DNA of 64,000 nucleotides from assembly GCF_900110705.1 (NCBI RefSeq), contig NZ_FOEJ01000007.1, positions 1 to 64,000 on the forward strand, in the 5' to 3' direction. Made by a program: the position numbers and the translations under genes. Below are positions 63,946-64,000 of this stretch, piece after piece (the stretch's first letter is position 1; every line of letters starts with the position of its first letter). Under the pieces are notes generated by a model. It had not been told where the DNA came from, did not search any database, and saw only the letters and a list, made by a program, of their open reading frames with translations. The DNA comes from Loktanella sp. DSM 29012. GTDB taxonomy: Bacteria > Pseudomonadota > Alphaproteobacteria > Rhodobacterales > Rhodobacteraceae.

Positions 63946-64000
63946 ATGACGACTTATCCCAACCTTTTGTCGCCTCTCGACCTGGGCCATACGACGCTGA
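63946..64000 (+). CDS. 2,4-dienoyl-CoA reductase-like protein, first 18 codons (cut by window edge)
   Basis: The last 55 bases encode MTTYPNLLSPLDLGHTTL, the start of an old-yellow-enzyme-type flavoprotein. This beginning is typical of NADPH-dependent 2,4-dienoyl-CoA reductase (FadH), which handles unsaturated fatty acids in beta-oxidation. GGAGGAAC precedes the ATG at good distance. The rest is outside the window, so the name rests on the N-terminus alone. Confidence 0.6.
   Translation, partial: MTTYPNLLSPLDLGHTTL

Noticed and set aside
1-64000. CRISPR arrays, rRNA genes, riboswitches
   Set aside because: No regularly spaced repeats, rRNA segments or known riboswitch cores were noticed on reading through; only one tRNA was found.

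Overview
The window reads as chromosomal DNA of an alphaproteobacterium, most likely a marine Rhodobacterales (Roseobacter-group) species. The grounds are high GC, alpha-type TRAP transporter genes, adjacent phaA and phaB, an IscR-like box between iron genes, short family proteins such as DUF465 and DUF2007, and gene neighbourhoods such as accD-folC and uvrC-pgsA-moaD-moaE. The assignment rests on recognised sequences and gene order; no database search was possible.

Bases 1 to about 22,660 form an accessory region full of decayed mobile DNA. It starts with the tail of an IS3-type transposase and a 145-bp element with 14-bp terminal inverted repeats. Next comes a 536-residue ATPase fused to a TOPRIM-like domain, resembling the OLD and PARIS anti-phage proteins. 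Remnants of a tyrosine recombinase and of an IS481-type transposase follow. The centrepiece is a two-gene unit: a roughly 3,395-residue secreted protein built from about 24 DUF11-type repeats, and directly behind it a 1,157-residue outer-membrane beta-barrel protein. After an IS5-type remnant comes an iron-type ABC transporter (three genes, minus strand) divergent from a methyltransferase gene, with two IscR-like boxes in the shared promoter. Remnants of an HNH nuclease and an IS3 OrfA lie next to tRNA-Asn(GTT), which looks like the border of the accessory region.

From about 22,860 to the end the DNA is densely packed core genome. In order: a TRAP transporter of the 2-oxoacid (TakP) type whose large permease has an unusual C-terminal extension of about 325 residues; a CBS-domain membrane protein; an ABC-2 exporter; an S49 peptidase, a tiny zinc-ribbon membrane protein, a Ca/Na antiporter and a short-chain reductase in one run; uvrC, pgsA, moaD, moaE; tag on the opposite strand; an EAL protein; phaA and phaB for polyhydroxybutyrate; a DMT exporter; a tRNA methyltransferase; a polyprenyl synthase and ispE for isoprenoids; a TPR protein; ETF-quinone oxidoreductase; greA; an AEC transporter; and S-formylglutathione hydrolase.

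The last stretch holds small enzymes with 4-bp overlaps, a diguanylate cyclase, zapE, the accD-folC operon, a CPBP membrane protease, ilvD, three genes of unknown function, and the first 18 codons of a 2,4-dienoyl-CoA reductase-like gene cut by the window edge.

The strongest candidates for something not well described are the giant DUF11 protein with its barrel partner, the fused ATPase-TOPRIM protein, and the extended TRAP permease.
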